Part shown: positions 1-6,427 of the stretch, piece by piece
How the letters are laid out: each line of letters begins with the position of its first letter
Position numbering within the stretch: the stretch's first letter is position 1
Assembly: GCA_046346665.1 (NCBI GenBank)
Contig: JAXMHQ010000063.1
Location: 1 to 9,945, forward strand
Source: JAXMHQ01 sp046346665
Lineage (GTDB): Bacteria; Verrucomicrobiota; Verrucomicrobiia; Limisphaerales; JAXMHQ01
Direction of reading: 5' to 3'
DNA: 9,945 bases
Notes under the pieces: generated by a model
Database searches by the model: none
Told to the model about the DNA's origin: nothing
Seen by the model: the letters and a program-made list of their open reading frames with translations, nothing else
Translations under genes and position numbers: made by a program

Positions 1-20
1 CCCATGAGGTCCTGACATGA
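1..20 (+). CDS. 3' end of an upstream gene (possibly murE), partial
   Basis: Reading from base 3, the frame gives H-E-V-L-T and stops at TGA 18-20. That stop overlaps the ATG at 17 as ATGA, the same junction style seen at ftsW/murG, murG/murB and murB/ddl further down. This makes it the more likely of the two frames that end here; the other reads P-M-R-S and stops at 13-15. In canonical dcw clusters the gene before murF is murE, so murE is the positional guess. Five residues cannot identify a protein. Confidence 0.35.
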
Positions 21-223
21 ACTCACTTCCTCTGATCTCGCATCGCCTGTTCGCAGCGGCCGTCCGCGAGGACGATCTCCGCCGCGCCCGCCCGGCTGCG
101 CCCGGTCCTGCGCCCGACGCGCTGGAACTGGAATCCGCCGCCGGCGACGAATCCCGCCCGGGCGAAGACTCCGCTGAATTCCGCCGGCCGTTCCCGATCC
201 CGGCCGTCCAGCTCGATTGTTGA
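17..223 (+). CDS. Small uncharacterised protein between the upstream gene and murF
   Basis: A 68-residue ORF starts with an ATG that overlaps the preceding stop (ATGA) and ends 31 bases before murF. Third codon positions are strongly G/C, as in the neighbouring genes, which supports real coding. The N-terminus (MNSLPLISHRLFAAAVRED) is hydrophobic and amphipathic; the rest is rich in Ala, Pro, Arg and acidic residues and looks disordered. It has no cysteine pair, no clear membrane segment and no domain I recognise. The conserved-looking LPLISHRLF start suggests a lineage-specific small protein, possibly a partner of the ligases or of membrane assembly, but no function can be assigned. It could instead be a spurious ORF in GC-rich sequence; the coupling and codon pattern argue against that. 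Confidence 0.55.
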   Translation: MNSLPLISHRLFAAAVREDDLRRARPAAPGPAPDALELESAAGDESRPGEDSAEFRRPFPIPAVQLDC

Positions 224-254
224 TCCCGCCGGCGGCGATCTGCCCCGGTGCCGT

Positions 255-1652
255 ATGGAAAACCGAACGCTTCATTTCATTTGCCAGGCCTGCCAGGGCG
301 CGCTTCTCCGCGGCGCGGAATCCCTCGCCATCGCCCGCGTCTGCACCGATTCCCGGCGCCTCGCCGCGGGCGACCTGTTTGTCGCGCTGGCGGGAGAAAA
401 TTTCGACGGACACACGTTCCTCGACCAAGCCGCGGCGCGGGGCGCCGCGGGCGTCGTCATCGACCGCGCCAAAACGCCGTCGACGCTGCCGGGATGCGCC
501 GTGATCGCGGTCGACGACACCCGCCGCGCCCTCGGCCGCCTCGCCGCCGCCTACCGCAGCGGCTTCGAACTCCCCGTCACCGCCGTGGCCGGGTCCAACG
601 GCAAAACCACCACCAAAGACCTCGCCGCCGCGGTGCTCCGGAAAAAATTCCCCACGCTCTCCAGCCCCGCCAGCTTCAACAACGACATCGGCGTCCCGCT
701 CACCCTGCTCGATCTCGGCGAATCCCACCGCGCCGCCGTCCTGGAGGCGGGCACCAATCATCCCGGCGAACTCGCCCCGCTCCTGCAAATGATCCGGCCC
801 CGGTTCGGGATCCTCACGTCGATCGGCCGCGAGCACCTCGAATTCTTCCGCGACCTCGACGGCGTCCTCGAGGAGGAGGGCAGCCTGGCCGAAGCGATCC
901 CGCCCGGCGGCGCCCTGTTCATTCCCGGCGACGCCCCCTGGACCGCCCGCGTCATGCAACGCTCCCGCAGCCGCGTCGTCCGCATCGGCCGCGAGCCCGG
1001 CAACGACTGGCGGATTTCATCGATTCAACTCGAGCGCCAGGGCACGCGGTTCCAGGTCGAAGCGCCCTCGCCCGGCTGGAGCGGCGAATACCGCGTCCAG
1101 CTCCTCGGGCGGCACCAGGCGGACAACGCGCTCCTGGCCATCGCGCTTGGCGCCGAGCACGGGCTCAGCCGGGAGGAAATCGCCGCCGGCCTGGCGGAAT
1201 GCCCGGCACCCGGCATGCGCCTGCAACTCCGCGAGGTGAAGGGCGTCCGGATCCTGGATGATTCCTATAATGCGAATGCCGATTCGATGCTGGCGGCGCT
1301 GGAGACGCTGCAGGACCTGCCGTGCGCCGGGCGGCGCGTGGCGGTCCTCGGCGACATGGCCGAGCTCGGCGAACAAAGCCGCGCCGCGCACGAGGAAGTC
1401 GGCCGCCGGGCGGCGGAACTCGGGGTCGGACAGTTGTTCACCATCGGTTCCCGCGCGGCGTGGTCCGCCGCGGCCGCGCGCGCGGCGGGGTTGAACCGGG
1501 TGATTGAATTTGCGGACGTGGACGTTGCGGCGCCGGCGGTGAAGAAGTTTTTGAAGACCGGCGACGTGGTGCTGCTGAAAGCCTCGCGCGCGGCGCACCT
1601 GGAGCGGCTGTCGGAATTCCTGCGGGGCGGCCGGCCGGGGCGGAAGAACTGA
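255..1652 (+). CDS. murF: UDP-N-acetylmuramoyl-tripeptide--D-alanyl-D-alanine ligase (MurF)
   Basis: This cytoplasmic ATP-dependent ligase adds D-Ala-D-Ala (made by Ddl, encoded downstream) to the UDP-MurNAc-tripeptide, giving the substrate of MraY. At 465 residues it has normal family length. The N-terminal substrate-binding domain shows DSRRLAAGDLFVAL (about residues 32-45). The central Mur ligase domain has the P-loop GSNGKTTT (113-120), FNNDIGVPLTLL (about 141-152, usually NNEIG), EAGTNHPGE and the TSIGREHLEFF segment. The C-terminal domain has DDSYNANADS (335-344), LGDMAELGE (365-373) and LLKASRAAHLERL near the end, where most MurF proteins have KGSR rather than KASR. The ATG at 255 was chosen because the conserved N-terminal domain begins soon after it; no clear Shine-Dalgarno sequence precedes it. 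mraY starts 2 bases after the stop. Third-position usage shifts from C-ending to G-ending codons near base 1230. Confidence 0.97.
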   Translation: MENRTLHFICQACQGALLRGAESLAIARVCTDSRRLAAGDLFVALAGENFDGHTFLDQAAARGAAGVVIDRAKTPSTLPGCAVIAVDDTRRALGRLAAAYRSGFELPVTAVAGSNGKTTTKDLAAAVLRKKFPTLSSPASFNNDIGVPLTLLDLGESHRAAVLEAGTNHPGELAPLLQMIRPRFGILTSIGREHLEFFRDLDGVLEEEGSLAEAIPPGGALFIPGDAPWTARVMQRSRSRVVRIGREPGNDWRISSIQLERQGTRFQVEAPSPGWSGEYRVQLLGRHQADNALLAIALGAEHGLSREEIAAGLAECPAPGMRLQLREVKGVRILDDSYNANADSMLAALETLQDLPCAGRRVAVLGDMAELGEQSRAAHEEVGRRAAELGVGQLFTIGSRAAWSAAAARAAGLNRVIEFADVDVAAPAVKKFLKTGDVVLLKASRAAHLERLSEFLRGGRPGRKN

Positions 1653-1654
1653 TC

Positions 1655-2839
1655 ATGTTTTATTACCTGAGCCAGGCTATTTTGGAATGGACGGCGGGGA
1701 CGCCGTGGGCGGAGCGTCTCTCCGCGCTGCGGTTGTTCCGGTACATCACGTTTCGCAGCGCGGGCGCGGCGATTACCGCGCTGCTGCTGAGCTGGTGGCT
1801 CGGCCCGCGGGTCATCCGCTGGCTAAAGCAGCTCCGGTTTGGGCAGGAATACTCGGACAAGGCGGAGGAAGCCGGCGGGCTGGGCGCCCGCATCCTCAGC
1901 AAGAAGGGAACTCCCACGATGGGCGGCATCCTCATCGTCACCGTGCTCGGCATCACCACGCTGCTGTGGGCGCAGATCAACGCGCAGGTGCAACTGGCCC
2001 TGCTGACCGTGTGGGTGCTCGCCGGGCTCGGGTTCTATGACGATTACGCCAAGATCACCGAGCAAAGCGGCGGCGGCACCCGGCCCCAGGTCAAACTCTG
2101 GGTGCAAATCGTCCTGGCCGTTTTCGTCGCCATCTACCTGTGGCGGCTGCCCGCCCACAGCCTGCTCCGGTTCCCGGAATCCCGCACCGTCTTCGTCAAC
2201 AACCTGGTCAGCGTGGTCATGGTCCCCTTCCACAAACATCCCGTCGCCATCCCCGCCGCGGCCGGCATCGTCCTCACCACGCTCGCCATCGTCGGCAGCT
2301 CCAACGCCGTCAACCTCACCGACGGCCTCGACGGCCTCGCCATCGGCTGCACCCTCATCGTCTCGGTCGTGTTCCTCGTCCTCACCTACCTCGCCGGCAA
2401 CGTCAAGGCCGCCGTCTACCTCCAGATCCCTTACGTGCCCGGCGCGGGCGAACTCACCGTGTTCTGCGCCGCCCTCGTCGGCGCCGGACTCGGATTTCTC
2501 TGGTTCAACTGTCATCCCGCCCAGGTGTTCATGGGCGACACCGGGTCGCTCGCCATCGGAGGCGCCCTCGGCCTCGTCGCCGTTCTCATCCATCAACCGC
2601 TCCTCCTCGTCATCGCCGGGGGCGTGTTCGTCATGGAAGCCGCCTCCGTCATCATCCAGCGCGGCTGGTTCCGTTACACCCGCAAACGATTCGGCACCGG
2701 CCGCCGCGTGTTCCTCATGGCGCCCCTCCATCATCATTTCGAAAAACGCGGCTGGTACGAAAGCCAGGTCGTCATGCGATTTTACATCCTCTGCATCCTG
2801 TTCGCGCTCGTCGCGCTGGGCAGCCTGAAAATCCGGTGA
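1655..2839 (+). CDS. mraY: Phospho-N-acetylmuramoyl-pentapeptide-transferase (MraY)
   Basis: This integral membrane enzyme transfers phospho-MurNAc-pentapeptide from UDP to undecaprenyl phosphate, forming lipid I. The protein has 394 residues, a little longer than the ~360 of E. coli, with the extra length around the loop at about 170-200 (PESRTVFVNNLVSVV), as in relatives outside Proteobacteria. Visible signatures are KGTPTMGG (about 84-91), GFYDDYAKI with the Asp pair D129/D130, NAVNLTDGLDGLA (from N217), FNCHPAQVFMGDTGSLA with D295, and APLHHHFEKRGW with the His triplet 359-361. All the known catalytic and Mg-binding positions of the family are therefore present. Many hydrophobic segments fit the ten-helix fold. 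It lies 2 bases after murF and is followed by a ~490-base gap where murD would normally be. Confidence 0.98.
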   Translation: MFYYLSQAILEWTAGTPWAERLSALRLFRYITFRSAGAAITALLLSWWLGPRVIRWLKQLRFGQEYSDKAEEAGGLGARILSKKGTPTMGGILIVTVLGITTLLWAQINAQVQLALLTVWVLAGLGFYDDYAKITEQSGGGTRPQVKLWVQIVLAVFVAIYLWRLPAHSLLRFPESRTVFVNNLVSVVMVPFHKHPVAIPAAAGIVLTTLAIVGSSNAVNLTDGLDGLAIGCTLIVSVVFLVLTYLAGNVKAAVYLQIPYVPGAGELTVFCAALVGAGLGFLWFNCHPAQVFMGDTGSLAIGGALGLVAVLIHQPLLLVIAGGVFVMEAASVIIQRGWFRYTRKRFGTGRRVFLMAPLHHHFEKRGWYESQVVMRFYILCILFALVALGSLKIR

Positions 2840-2979
2840 ACTTTCCGCGCGCCATTCTGCATGATCCGATGCCGCCCGCGGGCGGCGTTCCGGCCGTTTC
2901 GTGGCGCGGCAGCCGGCGCGGCACCGGCACGGTTTTCCGGCCAAAAATTACGCCCGCCCGGGCCTCCAAAAAACAGCCG
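2840..2979 (+). other. Intergenic stretch after mraY with a GC palindrome
   Basis: I see no gene in these 140 bases. Their three-frame translations show no similarity to the N-terminal or central part of MurD, so the bulk of that gene appears deleted rather than mutated here. A perfect 16-bp palindrome, GCCGCCCGCGGGCGGC at 2871-2886, extends slightly through an A-T and two G-T pairs (2868-2889). It lies 29 bases after the mraY stop and could act as a transcription terminator or mRNA 3' structure, but no proper T run follows it. Confidence 0.45.
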
Positions 2980-3168
2980 CTTTTTACTCCTTGCACCCCG
3001 GGCGATTCGTTGTTAGAAGCAGTGATCGAAGCGACAAAAGGCGCGACGACTGGCAGTGTAATTTGCCTTCACCCGCTTGTTCGAGCATTGATCCGTTTCA
3101 AGAAAGCTGAACAAATCGGCGAACGGCTTTGCCGGTGGGTGGAATCAATTAGTAGGGGTGGCCATTGA
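2980..3168 (+). pseudogene. murD: Decayed 3' remnant of murD (UDP-MurNAc-L-alanine--D-glutamate ligase)
   Basis: Joining pieces of two frames recreates the end of a MurD protein. Frame 1 gives CTPGDSLLEAVIEATKGA and TTGSVIC from about 2992 to 3066. Frame 3 gives SPACSSIDPFQES at 3069-3107 and then hits a stop at 3108. Frame 1 resumes with EQIGERLCRWVESIS from 3109, ending at TGA 3166-3168. Intact MurD proteins read roughly sLeeAV...GDvVLLSPACaSfDqFknYeqRGerF..lV here, and the SPAC-S-D-F motif is a MurD hallmark. A one-base loss near 3067-3068 and a two-base loss (or one-base gain) at 3108 explain both breaks. About 60 of ~450 codons survive. Base composition is much less GC-rich than the neighbours (28 of 60 G+C in 3061-3120). 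The position between mraY and ftsW is the canonical murD site. The 5' boundary is uncertain. Confidence 0.8.
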
Positions 3169-3331
3169 GCCGACCCCCATATAAATGGTGATCAGCGGAC
3201 AATTTAAGACGGCCGGTGTTGCCCGGCGGAAATTGAACATTTTCGCCCCGCGGTTTTTTGAGGGAAAACCACGGGGCGAACAACCCAACAACTCACACCT
3301 CACAGAAAGGGCGCTTCGGCGTCGCCACTAA
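3169..3331 (+). other. Leader region of the LysM gene
   Basis: No gene is visible here. The stretch contains TATAAA at 3180-3185, which could be a -10 element but lacks a convincing -35 partner at 16-18 bases. It also holds a weak GCCGG/CCGGC inverted repeat near 3212-3227 and the long hairpin at 3242-3280. The purine run AGAAAGG at 3304-3310 is 21 bases from the ATG at 3332, too far for an ordinary Shine-Dalgarno interaction. Promoter activity is plausible, because the gap separates mraY from the downstream genes, but it is not shown. Confidence 0.35.
3242..3280 (+). promoter_or_regulatory. Long inverted repeat (16-bp stem, one mismatch) in the LysM leader
   Basis: The left arm TTCGCCCCGCGGTTTT (3242-3257) pairs with AAAACCACGGGGCGAA (3265-3280) over 16 positions with a single C/A mismatch, leaving a 7-base loop. 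The sequence after it is CAACCCAACAAC, with no T run, so a classic intrinsic terminator reading forwards is unlikely. On the opposite strand the repeat is likewise not followed by a T run. It lies 51 bases upstream of the LysM start and could be a 5' UTR stability element, an attenuator or a protein-binding site. The structure is seen directly; the role is not known. Confidence 0.6.
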
Positions 3332-4078
3332 ATGAACAATCGAAGTCCATTCTCACCCCAACAGAGCCCGTTACAGGAGCTCCAAAATCGCAATCGCGCC
3401 CGGGTGCGATTGGTTGTGTTCAGCGTGTTGTCCCTGGGTGTCATTGTGCTGCTCGGGTCGCTGATGCAGGGTTGCCGGAAGCCGCCGGAAGACACGACGC
3501 TCCAGGCGACGAACGACCTGGCGAACGCGATGGCGCCGATGGTGCCTGACACGAATACCGCACCGACGAACATGGCGCCGCCCGCGCCGGCCCCGGTCGA
3601 GCCCATGCCGGCCCCGGTTGCGCCGCCCGTGGTCGCGCCGCAGGAATACACCGTGGCCAAGGGCGACACGTTCTCCTCCATCGCCAAAAAATTCAGCGTG
3701 ACGGTGAAGCAGATCGAGGCTGCGAATCCGTCGGTGCAGCCGACCAAGCTGCAGGTGGGTCAGAAGCTGCAGATCCCGGCGCCCGCGGCCCCGGCCGCGC
3801 CCGGGACCGCCGCCGCGCCCTCCGCCGCGGACGGATCAGGCGGCCAGCTCTACACCGTGAAGAGCGGGGACACCCTGACGAAGATCGCCGCCGACCACGG
3901 CGTCACGCTCAAGGCGCTGGAATCGGAAAACAACCTGACCACGACGAAAATCAAGGTCGGCCAGAAACTGAAGATTCCGGCGAAAGGATCGGCGCCGGCG
4001 GCCCCGTCGGCCCCCGCGCCCGCGCCGGCCCCCGCACCTGCGCCCGCGCCCGCGCCCGCGACCAACACGCCCATTTAA
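3332..4078 (+). CDS. Membrane-anchored protein with two LysM domains
   Basis: The 248-residue protein has a basic, Gln/Arg-rich cytoplasmic N-terminus and one hydrophobic segment at about 26-47 (VRLVVFSVLSLGVIVLLGSL). The segment ends in MQGC with Cys48. That resembles a lipobox loosely, but Gln at -2 and Met at -3 are poor, so it is either a single-pass anchor or an atypical lipoprotein. A Pro/Ala linker follows, then LysM 1 (106-149, YTVAKGDTFSSIAKKF to VGQKLQIP), another Ala/Pro linker, LysM 2 (174-216, YTVKSGDTLTKIA to VGQKLKIP), and an Ala-Pro repeat tail (221-244). LysM domains bind N-acetylglucosamine chains in peptidoglycan. No catalytic domain is present, so it probably acts as a periplasmic wall-binding or tethering factor. 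It sits where murD-ftsW would normally be adjacent, suggesting a role in septal wall synthesis. Confidence 0.9.
   Translation: MNNRSPFSPQQSPLQELQNRNRARVRLVVFSVLSLGVIVLLGSLMQGCRKPPEDTTLQATNDLANAMAPMVPDTNTAPTNMAPPAPAPVEPMPAPVAPPVVAPQEYTVAKGDTFSSIAKKFSVTVKQIEAANPSVQPTKLQVGQKLQIPAPAAPAAPGTAAAPSAADGSGGQLYTVKSGDTLTKIAADHGVTLKALESENNLTTTKIKVGQKLKIPAKGSAPAAPSAPAPAPAPAPAPAPAPATNTPI
4012..4064 (+). repeat. Ala-Pro coding repeat at the 3' end of the LysM gene
   Basis: Six-base units of the type GC(C/G)CCC/CCGGCG repeat in tandem and encode (Ala-Pro)n. The purine-poor coding strand is nearly all C and G here. Such tracts can change length by slippage without breaking the frame, giving a variable-length disordered tail. 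Confidence 0.7.
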
Positions 4079-4092
4079 GGTTCCGTTGTTTT

Positions 4093-4123
4093 CGGCCGCC
4101 GGGGCGCCTCACCCCGGCGGCCG
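4093..4123 (+). promoter_or_regulatory. 12-bp GC hairpin between the LysM gene and ftsW
   Basis: CGGCCGCCGGGG (4093-4104) pairs perfectly with CCCCGGCGGCCG (4112-4123) around a 7-base loop. It starts 15 bases after the LysM stop and ends 10 bases before the ftsW ATG. The following GTTGTATT is only moderately T-rich, so it may be a weak terminator. It also covers most of the place where the ftsW Shine-Dalgarno would lie, so it may limit ftsW translation. No other purine-rich ribosome site is visible before that ATG. Confidence 0.6.
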
Positions 4124-4133
4124 GTTGTATTCA

Positions 4134-5255
4134 ATGAAAGTGGCCGTCACCGTACTGACTTTTTGTGTTGCCGCCTTGCTGGCGTTAGGCATGGTGATGC
4201 TATACAGCTCCAGCATGACCCAGGTCGGCGCGCGGTACCTGGAGATGCAACTGGTCTGGTGCGGCCTCGGGCTGGTGTTGTGCGTGGCCGCCGCCTCGGC
4301 GGATTACGCCTGGCTGAAGCGCGCGGCGTGGCCGATGTTCGGGCTGGCGGTGTTCCTCCTCCTGCTGGTCCTGGTGCCGCACATCGGGCGGCGCATCAAC
4401 GGCGCGCGGCGCTGGTTCGATTTCCACGGCGTCCGCTTCCAGCCCTCCGAATTCGCCAAGCTCGCCCTCATCGTCGCCCTCGCCTGGTACGGCGACCATT
4501 TCCAGCGCCAGATGCCCGGCTGGAAACGCGGCATTGTCGTTCCCGCCCTCTTCATCGGCCTCCTGCTCGGCCTCATTTTCGTCGAACCCGACCGCGGCAC
4601 GACCATCCTGCTCGCCTCCGTCAGCGCCTGCATGCTGCTGGTCGCCGGCGTGCGCTGGAGATACTTCGTCCCGCCCATCCTCGCCGCCGCCGCCGCGCTG
4701 GGCGTCTCCATCTGGCACGACCCGATGCGCATGCGCCGGATTTTCAGCTGGCTTTACCTCGAGGAACACAAGAGCGGCACCGGCTACCAGGCCTACCAGG
4801 CCATGCTGGCGCTCGGTTCCGGGGGATGGTTCGGGCTCGGACTCGGCAACGGCCGCCAGAAACTCGGGTTCGTCCCGGAGCATCACACCGATTTCATCCT
4901 GTCGATCATCGGCGAGGAACTCGGCCTGTTCGCCACCCTGCTCGTGCTGCTCGCGTTCATCGCCATCGTGGTCTGCGGCGTCTACATCGCCCGCCAGGCC
5001 CGCGACACCTTCGGCATGCTGCTCGGATCCGGCCTCACCTTCCTCATCGGGCTCCAGGCCGCCATCAACATCGGCGTCGTCACCAGCGCACTGCCTAACA
5101 AAGGATTGCCCCTCCCATTCATCAGCTACGGCGGATCCAACCTGCTCATGATGCTCACCTGCGTCGGGCTGCTGCTCAGCCTCGCCCGCCACGCCCGCCA
5201 GGCGGAATCCCTCCCGGTCCCGGACAGCGAAGCCGCCGAACCCCAGATCGCATGA
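4134..5255 (+). CDS. ftsW: SEDS peptidoglycan glycosyltransferase FtsW
   Basis: FtsW is the polytopic SEDS glycosyltransferase that polymerises lipid II at the septum with its partner class B PBP (FtsI). From the ATG at 4134 the protein has 373 residues. An upstream in-frame TTG at 4086 would add 16 residues encoded across the hairpin and is rejected, because MKVAVTVLTFCVAALLALG is a natural first helix. Motifs are MLYSSS (about 21-26), NGARRWFDF, FQPSEFAKL (about 101-109), EPDRGTT (about 151), PEHHTDFI with D253, GEELG, and ISYGGSN (330-336). D253 matches the Asp in the HTDFI motif reported as essential in SEDS proteins. LPNKGLPLPFISYGG, with Asn where Thr is common, is close to the family pattern. 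RodA is the alternative family member; the dcw context and PEHHTDF favour FtsW. The stop overlaps murG as ATGA. Confidence 0.96.
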   Translation: MKVAVTVLTFCVAALLALGMVMLYSSSMTQVGARYLEMQLVWCGLGLVLCVAAASADYAWLKRAAWPMFGLAVFLLLLVLVPHIGRRINGARRWFDFHGVRFQPSEFAKLALIVALAWYGDHFQRQMPGWKRGIVVPALFIGLLLGLIFVEPDRGTTILLASVSACMLLVAGVRWRYFVPPILAAAAALGVSIWHDPMRMRRIFSWLYLEEHKSGTGYQAYQAMLALGSGGWFGLGLGNGRQKLGFVPEHHTDFILSIIGEELGLFATLLVLLAFIAIVVCGVYIARQARDTFGMLLGSGLTFLIGLQAAINIGVVTSALPNKGLPLPFISYGGSNLLMMLTCVGLLLSLARHARQAESLPVPDSEAAEPQIA

Positions 5256-6427
5256 GCGCCTCCCCACCTCATATCGCGATCGCCTGCGGCGGCACGGGCG
5301 GACACCTCTTCCCCGGCCTCGCCGTCGCCGGCCGCCTCGCCGCCCGCGGCTGCTCCGTCTGCCTCCTCGTGTCTCCCAAGGACGTCGACCAGCAGGCCGT
5401 GCGCGACATTTCCGGCATGACCATCGCCACGCTTCCGGCGGTCGGGCTCACCCGCGGCCGGCGAATCGCTTTTCTGCGCGGCTTCATCCGGTCCTACCGC
5501 GCCTCCCGGCGGCTGTTCCGGGCGCGGCGCCCGGACGCGGTGCTCGCCATGGGCGGTTTCACCTCGGCCCCGCCCGTGCTCGCGGCGCGGAGAATCGGGG
5601 TCAAAACCTTTCTGCACGAATCCAACACCATCCCCGGCCGCGCCAACCGCTGGCTGGCCCGCGTGGTGGACCAGGCGTTCGTGGGTTTTCCGGAGGCGGC
5701 GGGCCGCCTGCGCGGGGCCCCGGCGAAGGTGACCGGCACGCCGGTCCGTCCATCGTTTCAACGGCGCGATCCCGCGGAATGCCGCGCGGCGCTCGGCCTC
5801 GACCCGGCCCGGCCGGTTTGCGCGGTGATGGGCGGGAGCCAGGGCGCAACGGGCATCAACTCGCTCGTGACGCAAACGCTCGACCTTCTCCGCACCCGGC
5901 TGCCTGAACTTCAATTGGTTCACCTCGCGGGCCCGGCCGACGCCGCGCGTGTTCGCGACGCGTGCAACCGCTCCGGCATCCGCGCCGTGGTGCACCCGTT
6001 TTTTTCCTCGATGGACCTCGTGCTGGGCGCCGCGACGGTGGCGGTGAGCCGGGCCGGGGCCTCCTCGCTGGCGGAACTGGCGGCGATGCGGCTGCCCTCG
6101 GTGCTGATTCCATTCCCGGCGGCGACCGACAATCATCAACTGCACAATGCGCGCGCATTCGCCTCGGCCGGCGCGGCGCGGGTTTTGGAACAGGCCGGCG
6201 CCACCCCGGAGCAACTGGTCGATGTGCTGGCGGAACTGTGCGGCCGCGACGAAGTGCGGCTGTCGATGCAGAGCGCGCTCGAAAAATGCGACGCGCCGCA
6301 GGCGGCGGACAAAATCGCGGAATCGATTCTCGAATCGGCCGGCTGCCGGGTGGAGGCCGGGCCGCTGCCAGGCCGCACGGCGGTTTCAAGTCCCGATCCC
6401 GGGCGGCAGCTTGTTTCCGTCGCATGA
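5252..6427 (+). CDS. murG: UDP-GlcNAc:lipid I N-acetylglucosaminyltransferase (MurG)
   Basis: MurG is a peripheral membrane GT-B enzyme on the cytoplasmic face that adds GlcNAc to lipid I, making lipid II. The 391-residue protein shows the G-loop CGGTGGHLFPG with H18, MGGFTSAPP (100-108), HESNTIPGRANR (122-133), the second G-loop GGSQGATGIN (194-203), SRAGASSLAEL (266-276) and ATDNHQLHN (D293-H295-Q296), which contact UDP-GlcNAc in known structures. The ATG at 5252 overlaps the ftsW stop (ATGA). The conserved fold appears to end around AESILESAG, after which a tail of ~25 residues (VEAGPLPGRTAVSS and on) has no obvious counterpart in the family. Codon style shifts from C-ending to G-ending at about 5470-5520. 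murC would normally follow, but murB starts directly within the stop codon overlap. Confidence 0.97.
   Translation: MSASPPHIAIACGGTGGHLFPGLAVAGRLAARGCSVCLLVSPKDVDQQAVRDISGMTIATLPAVGLTRGRRIAFLRGFIRSYRASRRLFRARRPDAVLAMGGFTSAPPVLAARRIGVKTFLHESNTIPGRANRWLARVVDQAFVGFPEAAGRLRGAPAKVTGTPVRPSFQRRDPAECRAALGLDPARPVCAVMGGSQGATGINSLVTQTLDLLRTRLPELQLVHLAGPADAARVRDACNRSGIRAVVHPFFSSMDLVLGAATVAVSRAGASSLAELAAMRLPSVLIPFPAATDNHQLHNARAFASAGAARVLEQAGATPEQLVDVLAELCGRDEVRLSMQSALEKCDAPQAADKIAESILESAGCRVEAGPLPGRTAVSSPDPGRQLVSVA

Noticed and set aside
1823..2944. 373-residue - strand ORF opposite mraY
   Set aside because: It is a low-complexity Asp/Glu/Gly-rich antisense shadow of the C-ending codons of mraY, with no start context or family resemblance. 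The similar ORF at 4200-5267 opposite ftsW was rejected for the same reason.
2140..3168. Long + strand ORF running from inside mraY to the end of the murD remnant
   Set aside because: Its first ~700 bases are an Arg/Pro-rich shadow of mraY in another frame. Only its last ~60 codons carry meaningful sequence, and those are part of the murD scar.
3157..3185. Promoter with TATAAA at 3180-3185
   Set aside because: The -10-like hexamer has no recognisable -35 at 16-18 bases (GGTGGC there), and TTGAGC at 3165 is only 9 bases away. It is noted in the leader entry but not called as a promoter.
4012..4064. CRISPR-like or regulatory tandem repeat
   Set aside because: The units are six bases, without spacers, and encode Ala-Pro in frame with the LysM protein.
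4086..4133. TTG start 16 codons upstream for ftsW
   Set aside because: It would translate through the GC hairpin and add a non-membrane Gly/Pro-rich piece before a natural first helix. ATG at 4134 fits the family better.
5962..6423. Upstream extension of murB inside murG
   Set aside because: The frame is open only because of high GC content. Its translation is Arg/Gly-rich shadow sequence, while murG covers the region with all its conserved motifs.
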